From Pycnococcus provasolii (lineage: Eukaryota; Chlorophyta; Pseudoscourfieldiophyceae; Pseudoscourfieldiales; Pycnococcaceae), in contig OW568864.1 of the NCBI GenBank assembly GCA_938743325.2, positions 248,001 to 312,000 on the forward strand: DNA of 64,000 nucleotides, in the 5' to 3' direction. The translations under genes and the position numbers were made by a program. The notes under the pieces are model-generated. The model saw only the letters and a program-made list of their open reading frames with translations, was not told where the DNA came from and did no database searches. Below are positions 55,443 through 63,800 of the stretch, one piece after another (positions within the stretch are counted from its first letter, which is position 1; each line of letters opens with the position of its first letter).

Positions 55443-55461
55443 AAGTGCGCAGTGCGCACTT
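55443..55461. other. Short palindrome upstream of the EF-hand gene
   Basis: AAGTGCGCA-G-TGCGCACTT, 9-bp arms around one base, 71 bp before the EF-hand ATG in the divergent RING/EF-hand region. Could be a transcription-factor site. Confidence 0.5.
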
Positions 55462-55531
55462 CTGCGTGTAAACGTGCGTTGTTGCGTAATCGCAGGCTTG
55501 ACAGAGAAAAGAGGGTGATTTTCAACGACGG

Positions 55532-56155
55532 ATGGCGGTACGCTGCTGTTGTCGTCGCTTCGGCATGACTCATTTCGGTTCCATCATGGGCATGGGCATG
55601 TGGTGCGTGTTGTTTGGTGTGATGATGTCGTCCATATTTTTCCATCCGCACGATGATGCTGGTGTTGTAGTATCATACTCCTGTGCGACACCATTACCAA
55701 GCGCCGACAACTCGATTTCAAACGACGAATGCGCGATGAACCTCAAGGCAAACGACAGCGACGAGCCTGCTGAGTCCGAGGAGATGGATGCGATGATATC
55801 AGAACATGAGCGAACAGCAGAAGACGACAACGATTTGAAGCTCGTCGATGACGTCGATGACGACATCGCTGAGCTCGACGCAATGCTCCAAGAGGAACTC
55901 GCGGCGGCTGACGAACAGCAGAAACAAGCACAGGCTGAGCGTGAGAACGACGCGGCGCGCGAGCGATTCAACCAACTCGACGAGAATGACGACGGCGTAA
56001 TCAGTGTCGACGAACTACACGCGGCGGTTCGCGCGTCGTCACCCGCGACGACAAAGCAAGACGTCGAGGGGTTTTTGTCCATGGCTGATGCGAATGGCGA
56101 CAAATATCTGACATTCGAAGAATATGGAAAGCTCATTCGCGCAAAACGTGCGTAG
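55532..56155 (+). CDS. EF-hand calcium-binding protein with signal sequence
   Basis: A 207-residue protein. An N-terminal hydrophobic stretch (MWCVLFGVMMSSIFF) may be a signal peptide or anchor. A long acidic segment (about residues 75-150) is followed by a C-terminal EF-hand pair. The loops are DENDDGVISVDE and DANGDKYLTFEE, both with all expected Ca2+-coordinating positions. It is probably a luminal or secreted calcium sensor/buffer. Confidence 0.9.
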   Translation: MAVRCCCRRFGMTHFGSIMGMGMWCVLFGVMMSSIFFHPHDDAGVVVSYSCATPLPSADNSISNDECAMNLKANDSDEPAESEEMDAMISEHERTAEDDNDLKLVDDVDDDIAELDAMLQEELAAADEQQKQAQAERENDAARERFNQLDENDDGVISVDELHAAVRASSPATTKQDVEGFLSMADANGDKYLTFEEYGKLIRAKRA

Positions 56156-56188
56156 AGTCATGAATGATCAAGAATTAACATTTACAAA

Positions 56189-56199
56189 GATTGCTCATT
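56189..56199 (-). other. AATGAGCAATC motif in a 3' region
   Basis: The minus strand reads AATGAGCAATC, 61 nt after the L2HGDH stop and in sense with that gene. It matches the core of the 17-bp motif found at 17053 and 51073. Confidence 0.7.
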
Positions 56200-56259
56200 T
56201 TACAGTACAGTAATGGAATATGACTTGCAATAATTTACTTTACACACACTGTAGTATAA

Positions 56260-57555
56260 TTATCGTACGGTAGTCAGCTTTGCGACCACATCTTCCGCTA
56301 GCGCTAAGCTGCTCGTCAAGCCTGGACTCTCGATGCCAAGGATGTGCACAAGACCATCCACCCCGTGCTCATCTGGTCCAAACACACCAAAGTCTCCACT
56401 CGGGAGCTTTGCTCGAATTCCGGCGTAGCTAGGCTCGAGCATGCCACTGGGCATCTCGGGCCAGTACGCTCGTATTGCGCGCTCGAAGTCTGGCGCACGA
56501 CTTGCGCTCACGTCGTAGAGATCGTCGAAGCTGCTTGGCTCGCCTGGCAGGAACTCGACGTCAGGACCGAATCGTGGTTGGCCGCCGAGGTCCAGAGTGA
56601 GGTGTACACCAAGGCCACCGATCTCGGGGAGCGGGTAGATGAGACGACGGAAAGGGCAGGCGGACTGGCCACCTTTCAACGCGAAGTACGAGCCTTTCGC
56701 GTAACGCACGCGGCCAGGCTGCAGCTCGGGTGCATACTTGAGCGGCGCGGCGATGGCGTCGTGTATCTCCATGGCGTGCAGGCCGGCGGCATTGACGAGG
56801 TAGCGTGCGGAGACCATCGTCTGATCACCGGATTCGACGTCCACCGCGCGTAGCGTGAATCCCTCGCCATCCGGTCGCACCTGGCCTCCAAGGACGTGCG
56901 TGTTGGTCACGACAACGCCGCCAGAGTTCTCTACGTCGGCGTGCAGCGCGGACATGTACGCATGGCTGTCGAAGATTCCCGTGTGCGGCGAGTGGATGGC
57001 ACCGCCGTCGCAGCGGAGCGCCGGCTCCATCGCGCGCGCCTGCGCCGGCGTGAGCATCTCCAGGTCAGGCGCGCCGCGAGCGCTCGCGCCTTCGAAGAGC
57101 TCGCGCAGGCGTTCGTCGTCACGCTCATCCGGCGCGACGATGAGCTTTCCCACTTTATCGTGCGCGATGCCCCGCTCGGCTAGGTAGTCGTACAGCAAGC
57201 CCCTTCCCCGGTGGCACATTCTGTTTTTGCTTGAGTTCGCGGGGTAGTAGATGCCTGCGTGTATCACCTCGCTGTTTCTGCTCGAAGTCGCGGTTCCGAC
57301 GTGGCTTTCACTTTCGAGAAGCACGACGCCTTCGTCTGTATTAATCGCGGGCGACATGGCAAGACAACGCGCGACAGCGAGTCCGACGGCACCTCCTCCC
57401 ACGACAACCGCCGCGACTTCGCCTAAAGGAAGCGGGGTGGAAGACGAAGACGCAAACGCACGCCTAAAGTAGTATAAAGAGTGAGAATAATAGTGGGAGG
57501 AAACGACATTCATGCGTGTAGAACTCCATAACCTTAAGGATAGTGTGTGCGCCAT
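56260..57555 (-). CDS. L2HGDH: L-2-hydroxyglutarate dehydrogenase-like FAD enzyme
   Basis: A 431-residue protein from the ATG at 57553-57555. A second ATG at 57511-57513 begins an Arg/Ser-rich presequence-like stretch (YYFRRAFASSSS), so mitochondrial targeting is likely from either start. The FAD-binding motif is VVVGGGAVGLAVARCLA, followed by an acidic end (LLESE). The DAO/L2HGDH fold shows SSRNSEVIHAGIYYPANSSK, LTPAQARAMEP, GIFDSHAYM, NAAGLHAMEI and LGIESPGLTSSLALAEDV. It oxidises L-2-hydroxyglutarate to 2-oxoglutarate (metabolite repair). Its start faces the YebC gene across a region with TTAGGG arrays. Confidence 0.9.
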   Translation of the reverse strand: MAHTLSLRLWSSTRMNVVSSHYYSHSLYYFRRAFASSSSTPLPLGEVAAVVVGGGAVGLAVARCLAMSPAINTDEGVVLLESESHVGTATSSRNSEVIHAGIYYPANSSKNRMCHRGRGLLYDYLAERGIAHDKVGKLIVAPDERDDERLRELFEGASARGAPDLEMLTPAQARAMEPALRCDGGAIHSPHTGIFDSHAYMSALHADVENSGGVVVTNTHVLGGQVRPDGEGFTLRAVDVESGDQTMVSARYLVNAAGLHAMEIHDAIAAPLKYAPELQPGRVRYAKGSYFALKGGQSACPFRRLIYPLPEIGGLGVHLTLDLGGQPRFGPDVEFLPGEPSSFDDLYDVSASRAPDFERAIRAYWPEMPSGMLEPSYAGIRAKLPSGDFGVFGPDEHGVDGLVHILGIESPGLTSSLALAEDVVAKLTTVR

Positions 57556-57639
57556 GAATCCCAAAACACAAAACACCAAACCAACCAACCTGTGACAAAA
57601 ACGGAAAGCGAAAGCAGAAAGCAGTTCAATGCGGTGAGC

Positions 57640-57675
57640 GTTAGGGTTTACAGTTAGGGTTAGGGTTAGGGTTAG
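57640..57675 (+). repeat. Telomere-like (TTAGGG)n arrays in a divergent promoter
   Basis: GTTAGGGTTT, then after 4 bp three TTAGGG units, between the L2HGDH and YebC starts. Confidence 0.95.
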
Positions 57676-57827
57676 CGCCCTGGGATGGATTTGGGAAGAT
57701 CGGGCGAAGTGTTTTGTGGTGTGAAACTTTACCCTAGGTGTGAGACCTACACCCATCGGATAAGGTGTCTCTTTTTGGATTCTTGGCAAGCAAAAAAAAG
57801 TGGATTGCCAAAGAAAAATCAGTCTTC

Positions 57828-58766
57828 ATGATGGCGAGAGTGTTCTCTCCTATGGGTCGGATCCAGGGTGTATCCTCTAGTGTGCGTTGCTCTTCTAGTG
57901 GTATGTATGGAGGCAGATTCTATGCGGCTCCTTCGTGTGTCCTTTCATCCCCGGGCATCCTCAGGGGTCCTCAGCCTTCCCCGAGTAGTACTAGTCGCCG
58001 GTTTCTTCGCATGCCGCCGATTTTAATGGGACGACGGTCGGCGAAAATTGCGACGCGGAAAGGGGCGGCGGATGCGAAAAAAGCTGCGCTGTACGGAAAG
58101 TATGGAAAACTCATCGTCACACTTGCAAAGGAAGGAGGACCGTCGCCGAACGCTAACACGCAACTAAGGGACATCATCGCGCAGGCAACGCGAGCGGGTG
58201 TGCCCAAGGACATCATCGAACGCAACATCAAACGCGCGTCGGACAGCAAACAAGCCGACTACTCAGAAACGTCGTACGAGGCATACGGACCGGGCGGCGT
58301 CGGGTTCATCATCGAGGGACTCACCGACAACCTCAACCGTTCGGCGGCGGACGTACGATCGGCAGTCACCAAGGGTGGGGGCAAAATGGCCACGGCTGGC
58401 GCAGTCGCGTTCAACTTCAAGAACGTCGGACAACTCATGACGGCTCCTGGCGAGGAAGTAAGCGAGGACGACCTATTCGACGTCGCAATCGAAGCTGGTG
58501 CCGAGGACGTTATCTCGAACGCAGACGGAACGTTCACCGTGCTCACGCCGAAGGAGGAGTTTGGGGCTGTTCGCAACGCGCTTGACGGAGCTGGCATCAA
58601 AATGAATGAGGAGAAGAGCGGGTTGCAGATGATGCCCATGTTGTTCGCGACGGATGTCAGCGACGAGGACTACGAGAGCTGTCGCGATATGGAGGAGAAG
58701 CTTCTCGCGCTCGAGGACGTCGATGCTGTGTACACGCAGCTAGAGGACGAAGAGGCTGAGGAATAA
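57828..58766 (+). CDS. YebC/TACO1-family protein, organelle-targeted
   Basis: A 312-residue protein from the ATG at 57828; the frame is open upstream with no ATG. About 60 Ser/Arg/Pro-rich residues form a likely organelle presequence. The YebC fold follows: GRRSAKIATRKGAADAKKAA with the AKIA-x-R-KG motif (bacterial form starts GHSKW), YGKLIVTLAKEGG, NTQLRDIIAQATRAGVPKDI, YEAYGPGGVGFIIEGLTDN, NRSAADVRSAVTKGGGKM and the C-terminal EDVDAVYTQLED. TACO1 activates mitochondrial COX1 translation, and YebC acts on polyproline translation in bacteria; which organelle is served here is not clear. Confidence 0.95.
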   Translation: MMARVFSPMGRIQGVSSSVRCSSSGMYGGRFYAAPSCVLSSPGILRGPQPSPSSTSRRFLRMPPILMGRRSAKIATRKGAADAKKAALYGKYGKLIVTLAKEGGPSPNANTQLRDIIAQATRAGVPKDIIERNIKRASDSKQADYSETSYEAYGPGGVGFIIEGLTDNLNRSAADVRSAVTKGGGKMATAGAVAFNFKNVGQLMTAPGEEVSEDDLFDVAIEAGAEDVISNADGTFTVLTPKEEFGAVRNALDGAGIKMNEEKSGLQMMPMLFATDVSDEDYESCRDMEEKLLALEDVDAVYTQLEDEEAEE

Positions 58767-58995
58767 ATAGTTACCAATTACCATACCAATATTATTTTTG
58801 ATTGACGAACTATTTTTCTACGTTTTCCCTTCTAGGAACGCATCCAGGCGGTCCGATTCTCACAACTCCAAGGTAAGCGCAAACCTAGGCGACGAAGCAG
58901 AAACGACTTACGGTACGCGCGTTCAGTTTTAAGGACACTTACAGCAATAGCATTACAATTTGTATCATACAATGCGGACGGCATAGAGGTGATCA
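58767..58995. other. Convergent 3' region
   Basis: AT-rich stretch between two gene ends; no feature recognised. Confidence 0.4.
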
Positions 58996-60228
58996 TCAGT
59001 TGCCCGTGTAGCTCTCACACGCTGTCATTCTGCGAATCTCGTCCAGCTCGAAGCGCCGCTCGCTCTCGCAAAACTCTGGATTTGTCGGAACGCGCGCTGT
59101 GCTCTTAGGCGAGCCGAAGCGACCGTTCACGCCACCGCCCGCGTAATTGTTCAAGTTGACGCCGAGGCGGTACTCCTCCGGCGGATTGTTGTGGTAGGTG
59201 CCTTTCGGCACACGTGGGGCTGTCTGTTGCTCCACCGGCATCAACGAAGCGTCGTATGTGCCATGCAGATACTCCAAAGGACCCTCGAACTGCACTGGCG
59301 AAGGGTTTGGTCGTTTTCTGATGGGAGGGTCGAGCGGTCCGCCGCGCCACTCAGCTTTGTCGCACGCGACGTTGATTGCCGGACAGCACTGATAGCAATA
59401 TGCTGCGCCAGGAGCATCCGTGCAGGATCCTGCTTCACATTTTTTGCAACTCTGCGAACCAGCCTGCCCCCAGTACGGGTTGAAGAATCCGCTCGGACAT
59501 GGCGTGCACTGCGCGCTGCCGTCGTCGCTATACGTTCCTGGCGGGCATGGAAGGCAGTCCAGCGCACTTGATCCGCCGCTACGGCTCGCGTACGATCCTG
59601 GGGGGCAGTTCGTGCAGCTCCTCGCACCCTCGCGCGGGTCAAACTTACCCACGTAGCTCGCGAAGTCTCCCGACGTCGCCTCGCGGTACTCCTCGAGCAG
59701 CGAGAGCGAGTACGTCCCCGCTTTGCACTTCTCGCACGGGTTACCTCGACCCGGCAACGGATTGAAGTGGCCAGCAGGGCATGGCTTGCAGTACTTCGAG
59801 CCTGTCACGTCGGCATACCAGCCTTTTGGGCATGGGACGCACAGGCGGTTGCCTTGCCTTGGCTGTGCCTCTCCGAGCGGGCAGTTTTCGCATAGGCACT
59901 GAAACCACTTTGCCGTTCGGTTCGTTACCTGGTTTGTGACTTCCTGGTAGTCGCAGACGAAGCACCTCGACCCGTCGCAGCAGCCTTCGCCGCGTCCACC
60001 GCCGACCGTGCACCCGTCGTCCGCGGGCAGCACGGCGTCGGGGTTTTCTTTCTGGAACGTCAGGAAGATGGCGGACCGTCCTGCGCGCGTGCAGAGTGCG
60101 TTTGCGTTTTGTAGACTTGTTAGTGTTGTTAAGGCCAACAACACGACCCATATGCAAGCACTAAGGTAAGCACAAGGGTCAGCTGCGCGTGCGCGTGCGC
60201 GTGGTACGCGTCGAGGCGCCATGGCCAT
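58996..60228 (-). CDS. Secreted Cys-rich protein with ephrin-receptor-like repeats
   Basis: A 410-residue protein from the ATG at 60226-60228. A hydrophobic signal segment (YLSACIWVVLLALTTL) sits near residue 20. The body has repeated GCC2/GCC3-type modules: CVPCPKGWYADVTGSKYCKP, CPAGHFNPLPGRGNPCEKC, CPPGSYASRSG, CPPGTYSDDGSAQCTPCPSG and CKKCEAGSC. These are as in the extracellular parts of ephrin receptors and many protist surface proteins. The C-terminal 130 residues are Pro/Asn-rich and end without a TM helix, so it is probably secreted or matrix-bound. Confidence 0.87.
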   Translation of the reverse strand: MAMAPRRVPRARARAADPCAYLSACIWVVLLALTTLTSLQNANALCTRAGRSAIFLTFQKENPDAVLPADDGCTVGGGRGEGCCDGSRCFVCDYQEVTNQVTNRTAKWFQCLCENCPLGEAQPRQGNRLCVPCPKGWYADVTGSKYCKPCPAGHFNPLPGRGNPCEKCKAGTYSLSLLEEYREATSGDFASYVGKFDPREGARSCTNCPPGSYASRSGGSSALDCLPCPPGTYSDDGSAQCTPCPSGFFNPYWGQAGSQSCKKCEAGSCTDAPGAAYCYQCCPAINVACDKAEWRGGPLDPPIRKRPNPSPVQFEGPLEYLHGTYDASLMPVEQQTAPRVPKGTYHNNPPEEYRLGVNLNNYAGGGVNGRFGSPKSTARVPTNPEFCESERRFELDEIRRMTACESYTGN

Positions 60229-60312
60229 GGCCTTGCGTGCTAAGCGCACGGAGGAGGGAGTGGTCAAAGGAACGAACTGGCAAGTTGCAAGTGGCAAGGG
60301 ACTCTGGTGTCT

Positions 60313-60366
60313 GGGTTAGGGTATGGTACAAAGTACGTTAGGGTTAGGGTTAGGGCTAGGGTTAGC
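60313..60366 (+). repeat. Telomere-like (TTAGGG)n arrays in a divergent promoter
   Basis: GGGTTAGGGT, an unrelated 17-bp interval, then GTTAGGGTTAGGGTTAGGG and a CTAGGGTTAG variant, about 85 bp upstream of the Cys-rich protein start. Confidence 0.95.
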
Positions 60367-60510
60367 GGCCTACATACAGTAGCCTAGGACCTACTCATAA
60401 TGAGGCCATGGAGGCCGCTAACTTACATAACTTGCGTGGTGACTGGCCAGTGTTGCTAGTGTTCGCTTGGTTCTCAGTTTGCGTTTGTTCGAGCTCCTAA
60501 GGCTGTAAGG

Positions 60511-60665
60511 TGTGGAGGAGGGGCTCCGTGCAACGGTTGCTGAAGGTTGCAAGCGGAATGGTCGCGTTCGCAAGGTGAGAAGGAGGGCTCCACACAACTG
60601 TTGTCAAGGTCGGGCGGACTGGTCGTTGTCGCAGGTCGAAGGAAGGGGCTCTTGCAAGTGGGAAA
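60511..60665 (+). repeat. Imperfect tandem repeat, period about 60-64 bp
   Basis: Words AGGAGGGGCTCC, AGGAGGGCTCC and AGGAAGGGGCTC recur at about 60516, 60581 and 60640. Each is followed by a CAAC-GTTG segment, a GGTCG(C/T)(G/T)T word and CGCAAGGT/CGCAGGTC, giving about 2.3 diverged copies. Confidence 0.7.
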
Positions 60666-60812
60666 ATTAAAGTGGGATTTAAAGTGGGAAAATTAGGGGT
60701 TGCACGAAACCTTCGTCAGAGTTCAGAGGTCTTGCTTGGACTCCATTATTCTTGGGCGCAAAAAGCTCCTGTGTGGGCCTTCCCAAAAAAAACTTGCCAG
60801 AGCACCAAAGGA

Positions 60813-63800
60813 ATGACGGGCGCACCCGACGCCGTCGCCACATGGAAACGCAAGGGCAAGGTGCCGCCCGTGCGCGCACTCGTCGCGCCGGCCAACGCGA
60901 CGAAAGTCACCTACGCCAAAGAAGCGGCGTCCGCTTCTCTGGCCTCGTACCTGTCGCCCATGCCGCTGCCGTCAAGCGTCGCGGATGCTGGAGGACCGCC
61001 AAGACTCACGAAAGCGCAGAGAGAAGCGCTGCCGCGGCTGGGCATCGTGCGCCACTCGCCACGAGGCAAAAACAGCACGTCAAACGGCCGCCCGGCTACG
61101 ACGATTCCTCTGCCACGAAGAGTCGCGACAACAGCAACACGACCAGCTTCCGAGTTGCGACCACGCCCACCGCCTCTACCGCTCGTGGGCGCGCTGCCAG
61201 GAGGCCGGCCGGGCACAAGGCTAGCGGAGAGACGTGCACGCTCGGTACTGAACTTGCGCGCTGAGAGAGTTGCCGACGTCGCGCTCGCCAACAGTGTCAT
61301 CCGATCCCCGCGCAACCACCGCCGTCAGCTCGACGCCACCGCGACCACGGAGTTGACGGTTGACTCGCTCAACCAAACTGCCGGGTCGTCGGAGAGCTTG
61401 TATGCCTCGAACGGGGAAACATCGGCAGGAGCGACGCGGCGCATACGTAGAGGCATGTTGCTCGTGAATCCTCACGTCAAGCACCCCCTCGTCGAGTCCG
61501 TGCGCTGCGCTGGAGACCACGAGCGTAACGAGGTGCTCGACCTCGTTGCGACGGACCCGAAGGCGCACGCCAGCGACCTCGTCGAGTTGGCGCGTGGCCT
61601 TTCCAGCCTCCCTGACCTGCAGTGCTTCACCGGCGCGACTCGAATCATGCAACACGGCTGCTACTTCGCGGCTATTATGGCAGTGCACGACAACACGCAG
61701 ATGCTAGAGCTCGTGCTTGAGGGAGTCGAGAGCGCCGCGGAGCTGGGCAACGTGAATGAGTCCACCTGGTACTGGGCTGACAGCGATCGCAAGCTTTTGA
61801 CCAAGCAGTTCGGTGACCTGGACTCGATCAAGACGTTCGTCAACGCACGTGAAAGACTGCTCTCGCTTGGGCTTTCGGGCGCCACCGCGCTAAGCAGAAT
61901 GGAGCGTGAGGTGCTCCTTAAGGTGGTGGGAGACTTTGCCGATCAGGTTGCGCTCGCGCAGCAGCCACTGGACCCGCGGGATGACCCCACAGGAGGCGCC
62001 GTTCCACAAATCGACTTGGCGGTCAGCCGACGAACCATGAAGGCGAAGCAGGCTGCTGCGTTGGCACGCGCACAAATATCAGCCGAACGCATGGAGCAAG
62101 AGCGCCAGGCTGCTGCCGCTGCAAAGGCGGCCCGTGAGAAAGCGTGGACTCCAGAGCCCTTGCCACCAGCAAAGGTTTCGTCGGTTGACGACGTGCGAAG
62201 GAAGCAGCGCGAGCTCGAAGCGGAGGCGGAGGCACGGCGATTGGAAATCGAGGCTGAAAGGCGAGCAATCCAAGAGGAGGCGGCACGTGTGCAAAGGGAT
62301 AACGATGCCGCCGCAGAGCGTCTTCGCGAGCAGGCGGCTCGTGCTCGGGAGGAGGCTGAGCAGGAGGCTTCACGTCGCCGCGAGCAGGCTGAGACTACTG
62401 CGGCATTGAAGATTGCCGAGGTGGAAAAGAAGAAGCACGAACTCGAGTCGCGTGTCACCGAGGAGCAGGAGCGCATTGAAATGGAGCGCGAGAATTCCCG
62501 AAAGGAGCTTGAGCAAACGGCTGAGGAGGCTGAGGCTGAGAAGCGAGCGGCGATTGAGAAAGCGAAGCTGGAGAGCAACGAAGCGGTGGCGGCGAGAGAG
62601 GCAGAAGTTCAAGAGGAGCTGAGCGCAAAACGCGCCGCTATCGAGGCTGAAATGCGAGTGGAACGGGAAAACCTTGCAGCCATCAGGAGCAAGAAGGAAA
62701 AGGAGCAGAAGCGCCTTGAGGAGGAAAAAGATTCTGCCGGTGTGGCGAGCGATATTGGTGAGTTGCGTGCATCACGGGAAGCGCAGGAACGCCTAGACGC
62801 GGAGGAGTTGGCAATTGCGCAGGACCTCGAACGCCGCAAGACGGAGTTCGACGAGAATGTCGTGGCTGAGAAGGAGCTTATGGCAGCTGAACGCAGGCGC
62901 CTCGCCGACATGGCGGAGAACATCAAAGCAGAGAAAGATGCGGCTGAGCGCAGTCAGATGCAGCTCAACTTGGATGCGATTACCGAGAAAGTTTTCTCCG
63001 ATGAGTGGGACAAAAAGAAGGCGTTGGAAGAGCAGCGGCGAGCACTTGAGCAAGCTATGCTTGACGAACGAGATCGCCTCGCTCATATCCGCGAACGAAT
63101 CGAAGTTGACCTGAAAGAGCGTCTAAAGGAGCGCGAGCTGGAAAAGGAGATGACAGCTTTGCAAGCCGAACGTGAAGCTGCGGAGGCGGCGAAGCGCAGC
63201 GAGGATGAGTTGCGTGCGGCTGAGCTGGAGCTTGCTCAACGCAAGGCTGCTATAGATGCCGAAATCGAGGCAGAGCAAGAGCTAAACGAGAAGGAACGTC
63301 AAAGGATTGCCGAGGCGGCGGAGCTAGCAAAAGAGGAGCAGAACGCGATCGCACGAGAAACGGAGATTGCTAATGAAGAATTTAAAAAGCTGAGTGAGAA
63401 AGAAGTGGAAGAGACAAAGCAAAGTGCAGAAGAGAAAGCCAAGGCAGCAGAGGAAGAGCTAGAGCAGACGCGCAAGACATTGGAAGCATCTCTTGAGGAC
63501 AAGAAGGCTCAGTTGGAGAAAGAACGCGAAGACATCAAGGCTGAAGCAGAGCGAATTCGGCAGGAGGCTGCGGCATCTGCTACTGTGGCGGTAGCCACTG
63601 CGCAGGCGGAATTGAATGAAAAGAAGGCCCAACTTGATCGCGAGCTTGCTGAGAAGGAGGCGGAACTTGAGAAATTGCGCGAGTCGACTCTTGAAGAGAT
63701 CGGCGTAGAGATCAAGAGATTACAGGAAGAGCAGTCCTCAATCGCTGATAGCATCGATCGTGTTCGGATCGAAAGAGATGTGGCGATCAAAGAAGCTGAG

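Larger units (their letters stand above)
60229..60812. other. Divergent intergenic region with two kinds of repeat
   Basis: Holds TTAGGG arrays (60313-60366) near the minus-strand gene and an imperfect tandem repeat with a period of about 60-64 bp (60511-60665) nearer the coiled-coil gene. No gene is seen. Confidence 0.5.
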
